NCBI GenBank assembly: GCA_024278935.1
Contig: JAJRSF010000024.1
Location: forward strand, 30,877-94,876
Direction of reading: 5' to 3'
From: Candidatus Zixiibacteriota bacterium
GTDB lineage: Bacteria; Zixibacteria; MSB-5A5; GN15; FEB-12
Length of the DNA: 64,000 nt
Shown here: positions 48,821 to 58,933 of the stretch, in pieces
Numbering within the stretch: the first letter of the stretch is position 1
Layout of the letters: every line of letters begins with the position of its first letter
Notes under the pieces: generated by a model
Seen by the model: only the letters and a program-made list of their open reading frames with translations
Told to the model about the DNA's origin: nothing
Database searches by the model: none
Made by a program: the position numbers and the translations under genes

Positions 48821-50527
48821 ATGACAGACAAACAATTTTTGCAAATTGGTTCTATTCAAATTTCATCGACAATGCTCGTTCTTTTTGTATCGATACTACT
48901 AGCTTTGCATCATGGATTTACAGCAAACATTGGCAACCAAAACACCTATTTTCTCCAAGGTCTTCACTATTTCCAGCCTGACCTTTTTGCCCGTGATTGG
49001 TTAACAAATGAAACAACTCATTATCATCCATATTTCTCATGGATTGTTCATTCACTTTATTTCATCACTCCGAGTGGATGGTCTTTTGGTATTCTGAATT
49101 CTCTATTGAACGTAATTAGTATCGTATATATTTATAAAATAATAGAGACAATTTTCAAAGAATCAAAACCTCTTTTAATTTTTTTAATTGTCGCTTCTTT
49201 TATTGCTGCCGCGGAGACCTATTCTATAGGTGGAAGTTATATTTTTTCCCGTACATTCCAACCATCGACAATAGCAACATTTACTTTTATTGCCGGTTTA
49301 TATTATTTTTTAAACAGCAGATATCTTCATTCGGGAATTCTCTTAGCGATAGGTGGAATCTTTCATGTCAATTTTTTAATATTAGGGATACCACTTTACG
49401 GCGCCTATCATCTTTATCAGCGTGATAAGTTCTTTATAAGAAACAGTCTTAAGCAACTTGTACCATCTTTTATAGTTTTACTTCTGCATTTACCAGTAAT
49501 TATAGCAGCGTCTCTATCGCCCGATGCGACGCAAGCGCGATATATTTTTCAAGAGATCCATGCCCCACAACACTACATACCTATGACCTACCTTCGGGAA
49601 TTTTTGCCATTTTATAGTTGGCATTTTTTAGCATTTGTAATTGGATGGAAATATTTACCCTCTACTCCTATCATAAATAAATTTAAGAAACTTTTCATCA
49701 TACAATTTGTTTTTATAACTATTGCAAGCATTCTGACAACTGTCGTTTTTATCCCATCCGTATCACAATTATATGTGTGGAGATTGGCACCATTTTCTGT
49801 TTTAATTGCACAAATAATAGGTAGCTATGGAATCATAAAAAAAACTGACGTCGCTTATAAAAACGAATTTTCAGCAAAATATATTTCTCTGTTTCTTATC
49901 TATGGAGGACTGATTTATTTTATTTGGAATAACCATTATGGATGGTTTAAGTCAGTAACGCTTCGATCGCTTTTATTTTTAGGCTTAACAATAGTAGTCT
50001 GTGGGTTCGTGAAAAAATGTCTACAGTTAACATCTGCGAATCGTTTAAAACTGCAAACATTGATTCTGCTTATTCTTTTTACGTATGCTGCTGTCATTCC
50101 ATTACGAGAATTTCCAAATAGAATAAATTTGATCACAGGGCTCCCCGTTGCAGAAGTTTCCCTCTACAATTGGATTGATCGTAATATTTCCAAAGATGCA
50201 CTCTTTTTAATTCCTCCTCATTTTCAAAATTTTAGATTAAACGCAAAACGCTCCATCGTAGTTGATTGGAAATCACCACCGATTGTTGCATCGGAAATAA
50301 TAGAGTGGTATAATCGTATTGAAGATATTACCAACTATAAAGGTATTAAGAGTCCCGATGATGTCAGAGCATACTATGAGATGCATACATCGGAGAGTTT
50401 ACTGCATGTCTATAAAAAATATAACTGCGACTATATTGTCGTACACACGAAAGTAAACCCTGAAAAATATTCTGATTTTAAAATTTTATATTCAAATGAA
50501 AAGTATACGATTATACAGCAGAACTAA
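48821..50527 (+). CDS. Polytopic membrane protein, possible GT-C-type glycosyltransferase
   Basis: 568 aa, many TMs, soluble C-terminus; immediately follows GT2 gene. Confidence 0.55.
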   Translation: MTDKQFLQIGSIQISSTMLVLFVSILLALHHGFTANIGNQNTYFLQGLHYFQPDLFARDWLTNETTHYHPYFSWIVHSLYFITPSGWSFGILNSLLNVISIVYIYKIIETIFKESKPLLIFLIVASFIAAAETYSIGGSYIFSRTFQPSTIATFTFIAGLYYFLNSRYLHSGILLAIGGIFHVNFLILGIPLYGAYHLYQRDKFFIRNSLKQLVPSFIVLLLHLPVIIAASLSPDATQARYIFQEIHAPQHYIPMTYLREFLPFYSWHFLAFVIGWKYLPSTPIINKFKKLFIIQFVFITIASILTTVVFIPSVSQLYVWRLAPFSVLIAQIIGSYGIIKKTDVAYKNEFSAKYISLFLIYGGLIYFIWNNHYGWFKSVTLRSLLFLGLTIVVCGFVKKCLQLTSANRLKLQTLILLILFTYAAVIPLREFPNRINLITGLPVAEVSLYNWIDRNISKDALFLIPPHFQNFRLNAKRSIVVDWKSPPIVASEIIEWYNRIEDITNYKGIKSPDDVRAYYEMHTSESLLHVYKKYNCDYIVVHTKVNPEKYSDFKILYSNEKYTIIQQN

Positions 50528-51483
50528 GAGCCAATGTCTTTTGAATATTCATTATATAAGTCCCCTGCGACTGCATATGGGTCGGCATTCCCTTTATAGA
50601 TTGCTTCAATAGTTTGAGCAAAATCAACTTGGGATGCGAGTTTATCTACAATCTCTTTTTCGAATCGATTTTTTAAAATCGCTATTATCTTTTTCTCAAT
50701 TTGAAGCTGTCGATGAGTTTCGAAATTACCATTTGCTTTTATGAATGCAATATGTTCAAGAATCTTTTCAAACAGTTCTTCGATATTTTTCTTTTCAATT
50801 GCGACAGTCGGTATAACCGGAATCATCCAGGTATGTTCATCGTGTGCTTTAAACTCAAGTGCCGAACGTAAGTCAGTGACTATCCGATCAGAGTTTGGAC
50901 GGTCAGCTTTATTCACCGCAAAGACATCGGCGATTTCCATCAGCCCTGCTTTCATCGCCTGAACTGCATCGCCTGATTCAGGGACAAGAGTTACTACGAC
51001 TGTATCGCAGGCGTCGATAATATCTAGCTCGACTTGTCCGACTCCGACTGTTTCGACAATGGTAACATCAAACCCGAAAGCATCCATTGCGACCAAGACA
51101 TTATTTGTGGCAGCGGTAAGACCACCCGATGCACCCCGAGTTGCCATAGACCGAAAATAAATATCACCGTCGAGAGGAAACTCATTCATACGGACTCTAT
51201 CGCCGAGCAAAGCACCACCGGTGAAAGGTGATGATGGGTCGACTGCGATGACTCCGACTTTTTTATTTGCTTTGAGAAATTGATGTAGCAATCCATTGAC
51301 AAGGGTAGATTTACCCGCACCCGGCGGACCGGTCACTCCAATACGGATAGCATGGCCGCATTTAGAATAGAGCTTTCCTAAAAGTTCTCGGTAACCGTCT
51401 TGACGGTTCTCGATAAAACTGATTATTTTAGATAAAGCTCTTTTGTCACCGTTCTGAAATTTTTCAAGTACTGTCATAGGCAA
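50524..51483 (-). CDS. meaB: Methylmalonyl-CoA mutase-associated GTPase MeaB
   Basis: RIGVTGPPGAGKSTLVNGLL, VAVDPSSPFTGGALLGDRVRM, ETVGVGQVELDI, FAVNKAD. Confidence 0.94.
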   Translation of the reverse strand: MPMTVLEKFQNGDKRALSKIISFIENRQDGYRELLGKLYSKCGHAIRIGVTGPPGAGKSTLVNGLLHQFLKANKKVGVIAVDPSSPFTGGALLGDRVRMNEFPLDGDIYFRSMATRGASGGLTAATNNVLVAMDAFGFDVTIVETVGVGQVELDIIDACDTVVVTLVPESGDAVQAMKAGLMEIADVFAVNKADRPNSDRIVTDLRSALEFKAHDEHTWMIPVIPTVAIEKKNIEELFEKILEHIAFIKANGNFETHRQLQIEKKIIAILKNRFEKEIVDKLASQVDFAQTIEAIYKGNADPYAVAGDLYNEYSKDIGS

Positions 51484-51491
51484 TTAGTAAT

Positions 51492-53234
51492 TTAAACAGC
51501 CGGCATCGATCCAACGGTTAGTTTAATATCTTTTAATCTGATCTGTTTCCGTTTAATATCATTGTATGTATTGTATTCAACGACATAGACAATATCGACC
51601 AAACATCCTTTCGATGAAATCATCCGTGCCATATCCCCAAAGCCACACCCGATAACATCAAACATCGTGTCACCTTTACGGACTTTCATCTTGAGGTGAT
51701 TTTTACCAACGACATACGGCTGGCCGGAAACTTCACAGTTACGAGTCATGAAAATAGGACGCATATTATGAGGTCCGAATGGAGCAAAGGCTTCAATTGA
51801 TTCCATGAAGTCATCATTTATATCAGAGAGTTCAATTTCTAAGTCGATATTAAGTTTAGGAGCGACATCTTCTTCTGTTAACTTGTCGTTTGAAACCTCT
51901 ACAAATCTTTTGCGGAACTCTGCAACATTTTCAGATTTAATCGAAAGCCCGGCAGCATATTTATGACCACCGTATCGAATAAGGAGATCTTCACATTTTT
52001 TCAGTGCTTCACAAAGATGGAAACCCGGAATCGACCTTGCCGAACCTTTGCCTTCGCCATCGTTTAACGAAATCATAACTGTTGGGAGATGGTATCTTTC
52101 GACGAGTCTACTGGCGACGATACCGATAACACCTTGGTGCCATCCTTCACCTGCGAGAACTATCGCGTTGTCACGGGTAACATCTACGATTTCTTCCATT
52201 TGAGCGAGAGCTTCTTTGAGAGTTTTCTCATCGATTTGTTTCCGACGTTTATTTTCATCATCAAGTTTGCGTGCAATTTCAGAAGCGAGCTTTTCATCTT
52301 TTGTTGCCAAAAGGCGAACTGCTTCGTCAGCTTTTCCTAAACGACCCAAGGCGTTAATCCGAGGAGCCAAGATAAAGACAACTTGCCCGGTAGAAATATC
52401 TTCACCCATCAAGCCAGAAACAAAGGCCAAAGACTTCAGCCCCGGTTTGTTTGTGCGGGCGATTTGTTTTATACCAAATTTTGTAAATATTCTGTTTTCG
52501 CCAACAAGTGGAACTATATCGGCAGTTGTACCTAAGGCTACAAGATCAAGATGTTCTTCTAGTTCTTTTTCATCCTGTTTGAGTGTGCGATAGATACCTT
52601 GGGCAAATTTAAAAGCAACACCAACGCCAGAAAGTTCTGAGATATAATCACAGTCCGGTTGTTTTGGGTTGATAATCGCACAAGCTTCAGGAAGTGATTC
52701 ACCCGGTTCATGATGATCTGTGATAATAACATCAATACCTATAGATTTTGCATAAGCAATTTCTGTGACAGCGGTAACTCCAGTGTCAACAGTTACGATA
52801 AGCGAGACACCATTCTCTTTTGCTAAGTCGATAGACTGTTCGGTGAGACCGTATCCTTCGGTTAATCGATTTGGTAAATAGAAGTCAACATTGGCACCAA
52901 GTTTATTAAAAACCATATAGAGCAATGTTGTCGAAGTGATACCGTCGACATCGTAATCGCCATAGACTAAAACTTTTTCATTATTGAAAAGAGCTTGAGT
53001 CAGGCGTTCGATACCGTCTTTCATACCTGTCATCTTAAACGGATCTATTAAATCGTTGAGGTCAGGATTTAAAAATTTTAAAATCGTATTGGTTTCATCA
53101 AGATCCCTATTACATAGGATTTTGACAATACTCATAGGTAAATCAGTTTCTTTTGCAAGGTTAGCTATTTTTTCTAAATCAACAGCTTCTGCTAAAACCC
53201 ATTTTAGCTGAGATGATTTTTGCATCCAGCCCAT
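51492..53234 (-). CDS. recJ: Single-stranded-DNA-specific exonuclease RecJ
   Basis: YGDYDVDGITSTTLL, ITDHHEPGESLP, RYGGHKYAAGLS. Confidence 0.95.
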   Translation of the reverse strand: MGWMQKSSQLKWVLAEAVDLEKIANLAKETDLPMSIVKILCNRDLDETNTILKFLNPDLNDLIDPFKMTGMKDGIERLTQALFNNEKVLVYGDYDVDGITSTTLLYMVFNKLGANVDFYLPNRLTEGYGLTEQSIDLAKENGVSLIVTVDTGVTAVTEIAYAKSIGIDVIITDHHEPGESLPEACAIINPKQPDCDYISELSGVGVAFKFAQGIYRTLKQDEKELEEHLDLVALGTTADIVPLVGENRIFTKFGIKQIARTNKPGLKSLAFVSGLMGEDISTGQVVFILAPRINALGRLGKADEAVRLLATKDEKLASEIARKLDDENKRRKQIDEKTLKEALAQMEEIVDVTRDNAIVLAGEGWHQGVIGIVASRLVERYHLPTVMISLNDGEGKGSARSIPGFHLCEALKKCEDLLIRYGGHKYAAGLSIKSENVAEFRKRFVEVSNDKLTEEDVAPKLNIDLEIELSDINDDFMESIEAFAPFGPHNMRPIFMTRNCEVSGQPYVVGKNHLKMKVRKGDTMFDVIGCGFGDMARMISSKGCLVDIVYVVEYNTYNDIKRKQIRLKDIKLTVGSMPAV

Positions 53235-53261
53235 AAAGCCTCCAAACCTGAAGACTTAAAA

Positions 53262-53624
53262 AAATGCAGGAGTATAAGCCGAGTTCTGTGTTTCGCCAAG
53301 GCGAACAACAGTCATTTATCTAGGCAGTTAGTTACCTAACTGCTCATGCAGCCTACCCGGGAATCAAGTGGAGCGAATTAACTCCATCTTCCCCTATTTG
53401 GCCTTGCTCTCGGCGGGGTTTACCATCAACAATATTACTACTGTTAATCGTGGTCTCTTACACCACGTTTTCACCCTTACTCACCAAGGTGAGCGGTCTA
53501 TTTTCTGTGGCCCTAATCCGTCGGATTGCTCCGCCCCGGTGTTACCGGGCACCGAAATTCTTTTGAGCTCGGACTTTCCTCACATCAAATTTTCATTGAT
53601 GCGCGACTGTTCCTCCTGCTTTCT
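53262..53624 (-). ncRNA. rnpB: RNase P RNA (bacterial type A-like)
   Basis: Reverse complement has GAGGAAAGTCCGAGCTC, GGGCCACAGAAAATAGACCGC, GGTAAGGGTGAAA-like core, GTAAACCCCGCCGAGAGCAAGGCCAAATAGGGG, ACAGAACTCGGCTTATACTCC; P1 GCAGGAG/CTCCTGC. Confidence 0.95.
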
Positions 53625-53660
53625 CAAGACTTCTATTTATTTAACGTCAACTACTTCTTT

Positions 53661-55139
53661 CTAATACATACGGCGGTAATTCGGAGCTTCTTTAGTAATA
53701 GAAACCGAATGTGGATGTGACTCTGTCATACCTGCCGGAGAAATCCGTACCATTTGTGATTTCTCTTTTAACTCTTTTAAATTAGCTGTACCGCATAAAC
53801 CCATGCCGGAACGAATTCCGCCAACCATTTGGTATACAGTGTCAGCAAGGACTCCTTTGTAGGGAACCTTTCCTTCGATACCTTCCGGTACAAATTTGGC
53901 ACTTTCTTCCTGATGCTCTTGGAAATACCGATCTTTACTTCCTGCTTTCATAGCACCAACTGAACCCATACCGCGGTAGACTTTAAAAGTACGTCCTTCA
54001 AAAAGAACAGTCTCACCCGGGGATTCATCAACGCCTGCAAAAAGTGAACCGAGCATTACTGCGGCAGCACCGCATGATAACGCTTTGACAACATCGCCGG
54101 AATACCTAATACCACCATCGGCGATTATTGGAATATTTTGTTTTTCTGCTTCGCTTACCGCATTCATTATAGCTGTTACTTGTGGAACACCACCACCGGT
54201 TACAATCCTTGTTGTACAGATAGAACCAGGACCGATACCAATTTTAATTGAATCAGCTCCGGCACCAATAAGTGCTTTGGTTCCTTCAGCAGTTGCCACA
54301 TTTCCAGCCATGATCGGAATGTCGGAAAATTTATTTTTCAAAAATGATACTGCGTTTAATATGCCTTCAGAATGTCCATGGGAAGAATCAACAACTAAAA
54401 TATCAACACCAGCATTCACCAGTTGTTCGGCTCTGTTTTCTAAATCAGCACCAACGCCAACAGCAGCTCCGACGCGTAAACGTCCTCGGCTATCTTTACA
54501 GGCAATCGGGTATTGAATTTTTTTCATAATATCTTTGACAGTAATCATACCTTTAAGCATATATTTATCATCAACTATCAGAAGTTTTTCGATACGATGT
54601 TTGTGTAGTATTTCTTTGGCTTTATCTAAGTTGGTTCCTTCACGCACGGTAATTAGATTTTCGGTAGTCATAATTTCAGAAATCAGACGATTGTTTTCTT
54701 TATGAAAACGAAGGTCTCGGTTTGTTAAGATACCAACAAGTTTGCCATCTTCAGTAATCGGAATACCAGAGATAGAAAACCGTTTCATAATTTCCAAAGC
54801 ATCACCGATAGTCTTTTTAGGATTCATAGTGATTGGGTCAATAATCATTCCAGATTCAGAACGTTTAACTTTATCAACTTCGGCAGCCTGAATTTCCGGA
54901 GAAAGGTTTTTGTGTACAATACCTATCCCCCCTTGGCGTGCTAAAGCAATTGCCAAGCGTGCTTCGGTTACCGTGTCCATCGCTGAGGAAACAATAGGAA
55001 TATTCAGATCTAAATTTTTTGCTATCGAAGTTTTAATGTCAATATCTTTGGGAAGCACATTAGAAAATGCCGGCACCATAAGGACATCATCAAACGTCAA
55101 GGCTACATCATCGAGAATTTTTTTTGTCATATCAACCAA
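53661..55139 (-). CDS. guaB: Inosine-5'-monophosphate dehydrogenase
   Basis: 492 aa with CBS insert; [21 protein letters not shown]. Confidence 0.96.
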   Translation of the reverse strand: MVDMTKKILDDVALTFDDVLMVPAFSNVLPKDIDIKTSIAKNLDLNIPIVSSAMDTVTEARLAIALARQGGIGIVHKNLSPEIQAAEVDKVKRSESGMIIDPITMNPKKTIGDALEIMKRFSISGIPITEDGKLVGILTNRDLRFHKENNRLISEIMTTENLITVREGTNLDKAKEILHKHRIEKLLIVDDKYMLKGMITVKDIMKKIQYPIACKDSRGRLRVGAAVGVGADLENRAEQLVNAGVDILVVDSSHGHSEGILNAVSFLKNKFSDIPIMAGNVATAEGTKALIGAGADSIKIGIGPGSICTTRIVTGGGVPQVTAIMNAVSEAEKQNIPIIADGGIRYSGDVVKALSCGAAAVMLGSLFAGVDESPGETVLFEGRTFKVYRGMGSVGAMKAGSKDRYFQEHQEESAKFVPEGIEGKVPYKGVLADTVYQMVGGIRSGMGLCGTANLKELKEKSQMVRISPAGMTESHPHSVSITKEAPNYRRMY

Positions 55140-55158
55140 CTACCTGAGTTTAAAAAAA

Positions 55159-55875
55159 TTATGCTGAAAGATCAGCATCCCAATATAATAATCTACCACA
55201 GTTATCACACGTTAAAATCTTAACTGCTTTTCTAATTTCTTGTGCTTTTTTGGGTGTTAATGCTTTAAAACATGCACCACAGGCACGGCTTTTCACAGGA
55301 ACAACGGCAGAGCCGCCTTTTCCTTTTCTGACTCTATCATACACGGAGAAAATCTGACGGGAGATTTCAGTAGTCACTGAATTTCGTTCGCCATTTTTTG
55401 CTGAAACTTTGTCACCGATAGTGTCGATTTTTTCCTGTAAGATTGCCAACTGTTTCCCATTATTATCTTTGGTCTGGGATAGTTTTTCTTTGTACTCTTC
55501 AATGTTAGTTTCAAGAGTAGCAATCGAATCAATTGTTTCGATAAGATCTGTTTCCATCGACGAGACAGATTGTTTAATCATATCTATTTCGGCAACTAGA
55601 GCATCATACTCTTTGTTGGTTTTGATAGACATCATTTGTTGTTGATATTTTTGAAGATCTGCTTCTTTAGTTTTTACTTCAAGTTCCAGATTTTTCTGTT
55701 TGAGCTTAGAGTCTTCCAAATCGGACATAGCAGTTTCAAATTTTAATTGCGATTCGGCAAGTTCACGTTTTAGATTTTCCATCATATCAGGAAGGTATTC
55801 TTTGGAACGTTCAAGCTCACCCAGGAAATAATCTATTTCCTGTAATTTAAGTAAATTATTTAAATCTTGCTGCAT
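55159..55875 (-). CDS. C4-type zinc-ribbon coiled-coil protein (DUF164/CdsZ-like)
   Basis: Coiled coil; SRACGACFKALTPKKAQEIRKAVKILTCDNCGRLLYW; start MQQDLNNLLK favoured. Confidence 0.85.
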   Translation of the reverse strand: MQQDLNNLLKLQEIDYFLGELERSKEYLPDMMENLKRELAESQLKFETAMSDLEDSKLKQKNLELEVKTKEADLQKYQQQMMSIKTNKEYDALVAEIDMIKQSVSSMETDLIETIDSIATLETNIEEYKEKLSQTKDNNGKQLAILQEKIDTIGDKVSAKNGERNSVTTEISRQIFSVYDRVRKGKGGSAVVPVKSRACGACFKALTPKKAQEIRKAVKILTCDNCGRLLYWDADLSA

Positions 55876-55927
55876 AATGAACCTCCATGCAGGTATGTAT
55901 AAAATATTATTTTCATATACAAAAAAA

Positions 55928-55957
55928 CGCATCCAACTTGGTTACCAAGTGAATGCG
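55928..55957 (-). terminator. Strong hairpin/terminator upstream of the zinc-ribbon gene
   Basis: CGCATCCAACTTGG-TTA-CCAAGTGAATGCG followed by a 7-T run on minus strand. Confidence 0.7.
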
Positions 55958-56150
55958 CTTTTATTCTTTTCCCTCATTTGGTTTGCTAATCCAATGAGAT
56001 GTTTCTTTGCAATTTGCAATAATTTTTTATTTTGTCGTACAATCATATTTTACCGAACTCAACTGAGTTGTTTTTCAAAGTTCTTTGGACAAAATCCATT
56101 TCTATCTCTATCGGCTCTATTTCCCGAAAACTTATTCGGGCTTTCAAAAT

Positions 56151-56224
56151 TGGGCCCTGCAGGACTCGAACCTGCGACCCGCTGATTATGAGTCAGCTGC
56201 TCTAACCAACTGAGCTAAGGGCCC
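56151..56224 (-). tRNA. tRNA with CAT anticodon (elongator Met or Ile2)
   Basis: Reverse complement GGGCCCTTAGCTCAGTTGGTTAGAGCAGCTGACTCATAATCAGCGGGTCGCAGGTTCGAGTCCTGCAGGGCCCA folds as a cloverleaf. Confidence 0.95.
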
Positions 56225-56397
56225 GAAAAAAAATAAAGCCAAGTCTTTGATAATATAGTAAAAAGTATGTAGCGTCAAGCCCAATTATGCAAAAGGTGAA
56301 AAAAAATAATTCTTAATCTTAAATTAAAAAAGCGTACAAACGAATTGTACGCTAATCTATTTCTATTCAATAGTTTATATTATTTCTAGAAAGCTGA

Positions 56398-57561
56398 CTA
56401 AGACGACCTGTTTAGGTTCTCGATTGCCTTTTGAATCATCGAAGTTTCGCATGCATACGAAAACCGAATGGAAGGTTCATCATCATAGAAGATATCACCG
56501 GGAACTGAACCCATCGAATATGTGTCAATCAGGTAATTTACTAAATCCCACGCCGATTTATCCCAAGCATCGGTTATTTTGGCATAGAGATAAAATGCTC
56601 CCCCCGGAGGAGTTTCGCATGTCAAAAACTGCGTTTTATTGACACCCTCAAATAAAATATCCCGACGTTCTTTATAAATCTTGACCATATCGGTGACACA
56701 ATCCTGGGGACCTTCTAAAGCAGCGATTGCTCCATATTGTGAAGGAGTCGAAACACCATTGATAGAATAGAGAATCATTTTTTTCATATTATCAGCAAAA
56801 TCATCAGAAGAACAAACGGTATAACCAACTCGCCACCCGGTCATTGCAAATGATTTAGAAAATGTAAAGGCGGTGATTATTTTATCCTGAACTTTCTTAG
56901 AAAAGTCCGAGGCAACCTCGCCGAGCGACACATGTTCTTGATCATAAATAATATCTTCGTATGCTTCATCGGAGACAACATATAAATCATGTTTCTCGGC
57001 AATTGCAAGAAGTGCTTTGTAGTCATCTTTTGTCATCACACCACCGGTTGGGTTATGCGGTGAGTTGATTAAGATAGCAGTTGTGCGGTCTGTAATTTTT
57101 GATTCAAGTTCCGACATGTCCCAACGATAAGCAAGTTCCGGCTTTAGTTTCACTTTGACAAGTTTGCCACCGGCAAGTTCAATCATCCAGCCTGTTGCAG
57201 TCCAGTTCGGTTGCGGAATTATGACTTCATCACCTGCATTTAATATTGTCTGAAATGTACAATACAAAGCATGCATGCCGCCATTGGTTACGACTATTTT
57301 GTCGAGACCATCGATATAGCTGATTTTATTTTTCTCTGTAATTTTTTTGAGTATCGCTTCTTTGAGCGGTTTGATCCCGGTTGATGCCGCGTAATGGGTA
57401 TGGTTATCGACCAGTGCTTTTGCCATCGCTTCTTTAATATGTTTTGGTGTGTCAAATGACGGTTCCCCGGACTCAAGCCGAAGAGGGCTGTCTAGTTGGA
57501 GAAGTCTATCCCGCACCGACACAATGCCTGAGAAAATAACATCTCTCAATTGGTTGTTCAT
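56398..57561 (-). CDS. Class I/II PLP-dependent aminotransferase
   Basis: INSPHNPTGGVM, VVSDEAYEDIIYD, FTFSKSFAMTGWRVGY. Confidence 0.92.
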   Translation of the reverse strand: MNNQLRDVIFSGIVSVRDRLLQLDSPLRLESGEPSFDTPKHIKEAMAKALVDNHTHYAASTGIKPLKEAILKKITEKNKISYIDGLDKIVVTNGGMHALYCTFQTILNAGDEVIIPQPNWTATGWMIELAGGKLVKVKLKPELAYRWDMSELESKITDRTTAILINSPHNPTGGVMTKDDYKALLAIAEKHDLYVVSDEAYEDIIYDQEHVSLGEVASDFSKKVQDKIITAFTFSKSFAMTGWRVGYTVCSSDDFADNMKKMILYSINGVSTPSQYGAIAALEGPQDCVTDMVKIYKERRDILFEGVNKTQFLTCETPPGGAFYLYAKITDAWDKSAWDLVNYLIDTYSMGSVPGDIFYDDEPSIRFSYACETSMIQKAIENLNRSS

Positions 57562-58226
57562 AATTCTACCTCTATAATAGTTTCATTGATTTCATCAGCT
57601 TGGGCAATAATTGCACCATCGGGAGCGATTACCATTGAAGTACCGCCAAATTCGTTTGTACCATCATCACCTACAGCGTTGATACCGATTATTGTCAGAC
57701 CTGTTTGCATAGCTCGTTCTTGAAGTAATTCTTTCCAGACAGCAATACGAACTCTTGGGAATGCTGCCGGAATCAGAATAATATCGGCACCTTTTTCTTT
57801 TAATTGGTCATACATTTTCGGGAAACGAATATCATAACAGATTGAGACTCCGAATTTTTTACTGCCACTATTAAAGAGAACGGTCTTCTCTCCTGCGTTG
57901 AAGTGTTCGGTTTCATTCATTGGTTCAAAAAGATTTATTTTATCATATATTTGAAAATTTGATTTATTAAAGTAGATGTATGAATTGTACATTTTATTAT
58001 TCGCAACTCGCGGGAGACCAATCATGACATCAAACGGATACGCTTGGAAAACTATGCTTAAATCTTCAACAGATTGTATCACTCGTTTTTCAAGACCATT
58101 ATATAGACAACCCGTTAGTGCTAATTCACCAAACAGGACAATATCGGCACCAGTCTCTTTGAGATCATCGAGAACCTCGATAAGATTTGTATCGTTAATA
58201 TTTTTCTGTACTATACTTAATTTCAT
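57558..58226 (-). CDS. Carbon-nitrogen hydrolase (nitrilase/omega-amidase-like)
   Basis: LFGELALTGC, YDKINLFEPMNETEHFNAG, GVSICYDIRFPKMY (Glu-Lys-Cys triad context). Confidence 0.88.
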   Translation of the reverse strand: MKLSIVQKNINDTNLIEVLDDLKETGADIVLFGELALTGCLYNGLEKRVIQSVEDLSIVFQAYPFDVMIGLPRVANNKMYNSYIYFNKSNFQIYDKINLFEPMNETEHFNAGEKTVLFNSGSKKFGVSICYDIRFPKMYDQLKEKGADIILIPAAFPRVRIAVWKELLQERAMQTGLTIIGINAVGDDGTNEFGGTSMVIAPDGAIIAQADEINETIIEVEL

Positions 58227-58489
58227 AGTTATTTGTTTCTATTACTTTATCTGATAATCTACAATGTTATCTAATTTTATTGGAAACCTGCTTTTATTAA
58301 GCTAAAAACAGTGTTTCTTTATAGTACAAGATTTATCTTGAAAGTCAATGAACTTGCTCAAATTATTCTGCATCAGACAGAACATGAACTGTCCTGTATT
58401 GAGTAAAATCTGATATTTACGTTCAATTTTATGAAAGAGATACCGACAATAATAATTAGGGGTGTGTTTTACAAATTTAAGGATAAAAA

Positions 58490-58858
58490 ATGGCAACAGT
58501 ACTTATAATAGATGATGAAGAAATGATTAGATCTCTCGCAGAAAAAATACTTGAAAGAGATTCGCATATTGTATTTACAGCAGCAACTTCATCGGAAGCA
58601 ATCGCATTATTCAAAGAAAATTCTGATGAAATCGACCTGCTTATAGTAGATATGGTTTTAGACGAAATGAACGGGTTTGAGATTCTTTCAGAATTACGAA
58701 AAATCAAGTCGGATATACCCGGAATAATCTCAAGCGGTAACAGCTATAACGAAAATGATATTCCAGTTGATATAAATCAAAACATATTTTTCCTGCAAAA
58801 GCCTTATAGAGCAAATAATTTAACAGAAATGGTAAATTCTTTACTCACACTTTCATAA
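58490..58858 (+). CDS. Stand-alone receiver domain (response regulator)
   Basis: VLIIDDEEMIRSLAEKILE, DLLIVDMVLDEMNGFEIL, FLQKPY. Confidence 0.88.
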   Translation: MATVLIIDDEEMIRSLAEKILERDSHIVFTAATSSEAIALFKENSDEIDLLIVDMVLDEMNGFEILSELRKIKSDIPGIISSGNSYNENDIPVDINQNIFFLQKPYRANNLTEMVNSLLTLS

Positions 58859-58933
58859 TTTTTTGATTTCCCTTTTAAGAAATTTTTTATATATTTTTCC
58901 TTTCGTTCGTTAATAGATAAAGAAAGTAAAAAA

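Noticed and set aside
53368-53720. Plus-strand ORFs across the recJ-guaB gap
   Set aside because: The region is RNase P RNA on the minus strand.
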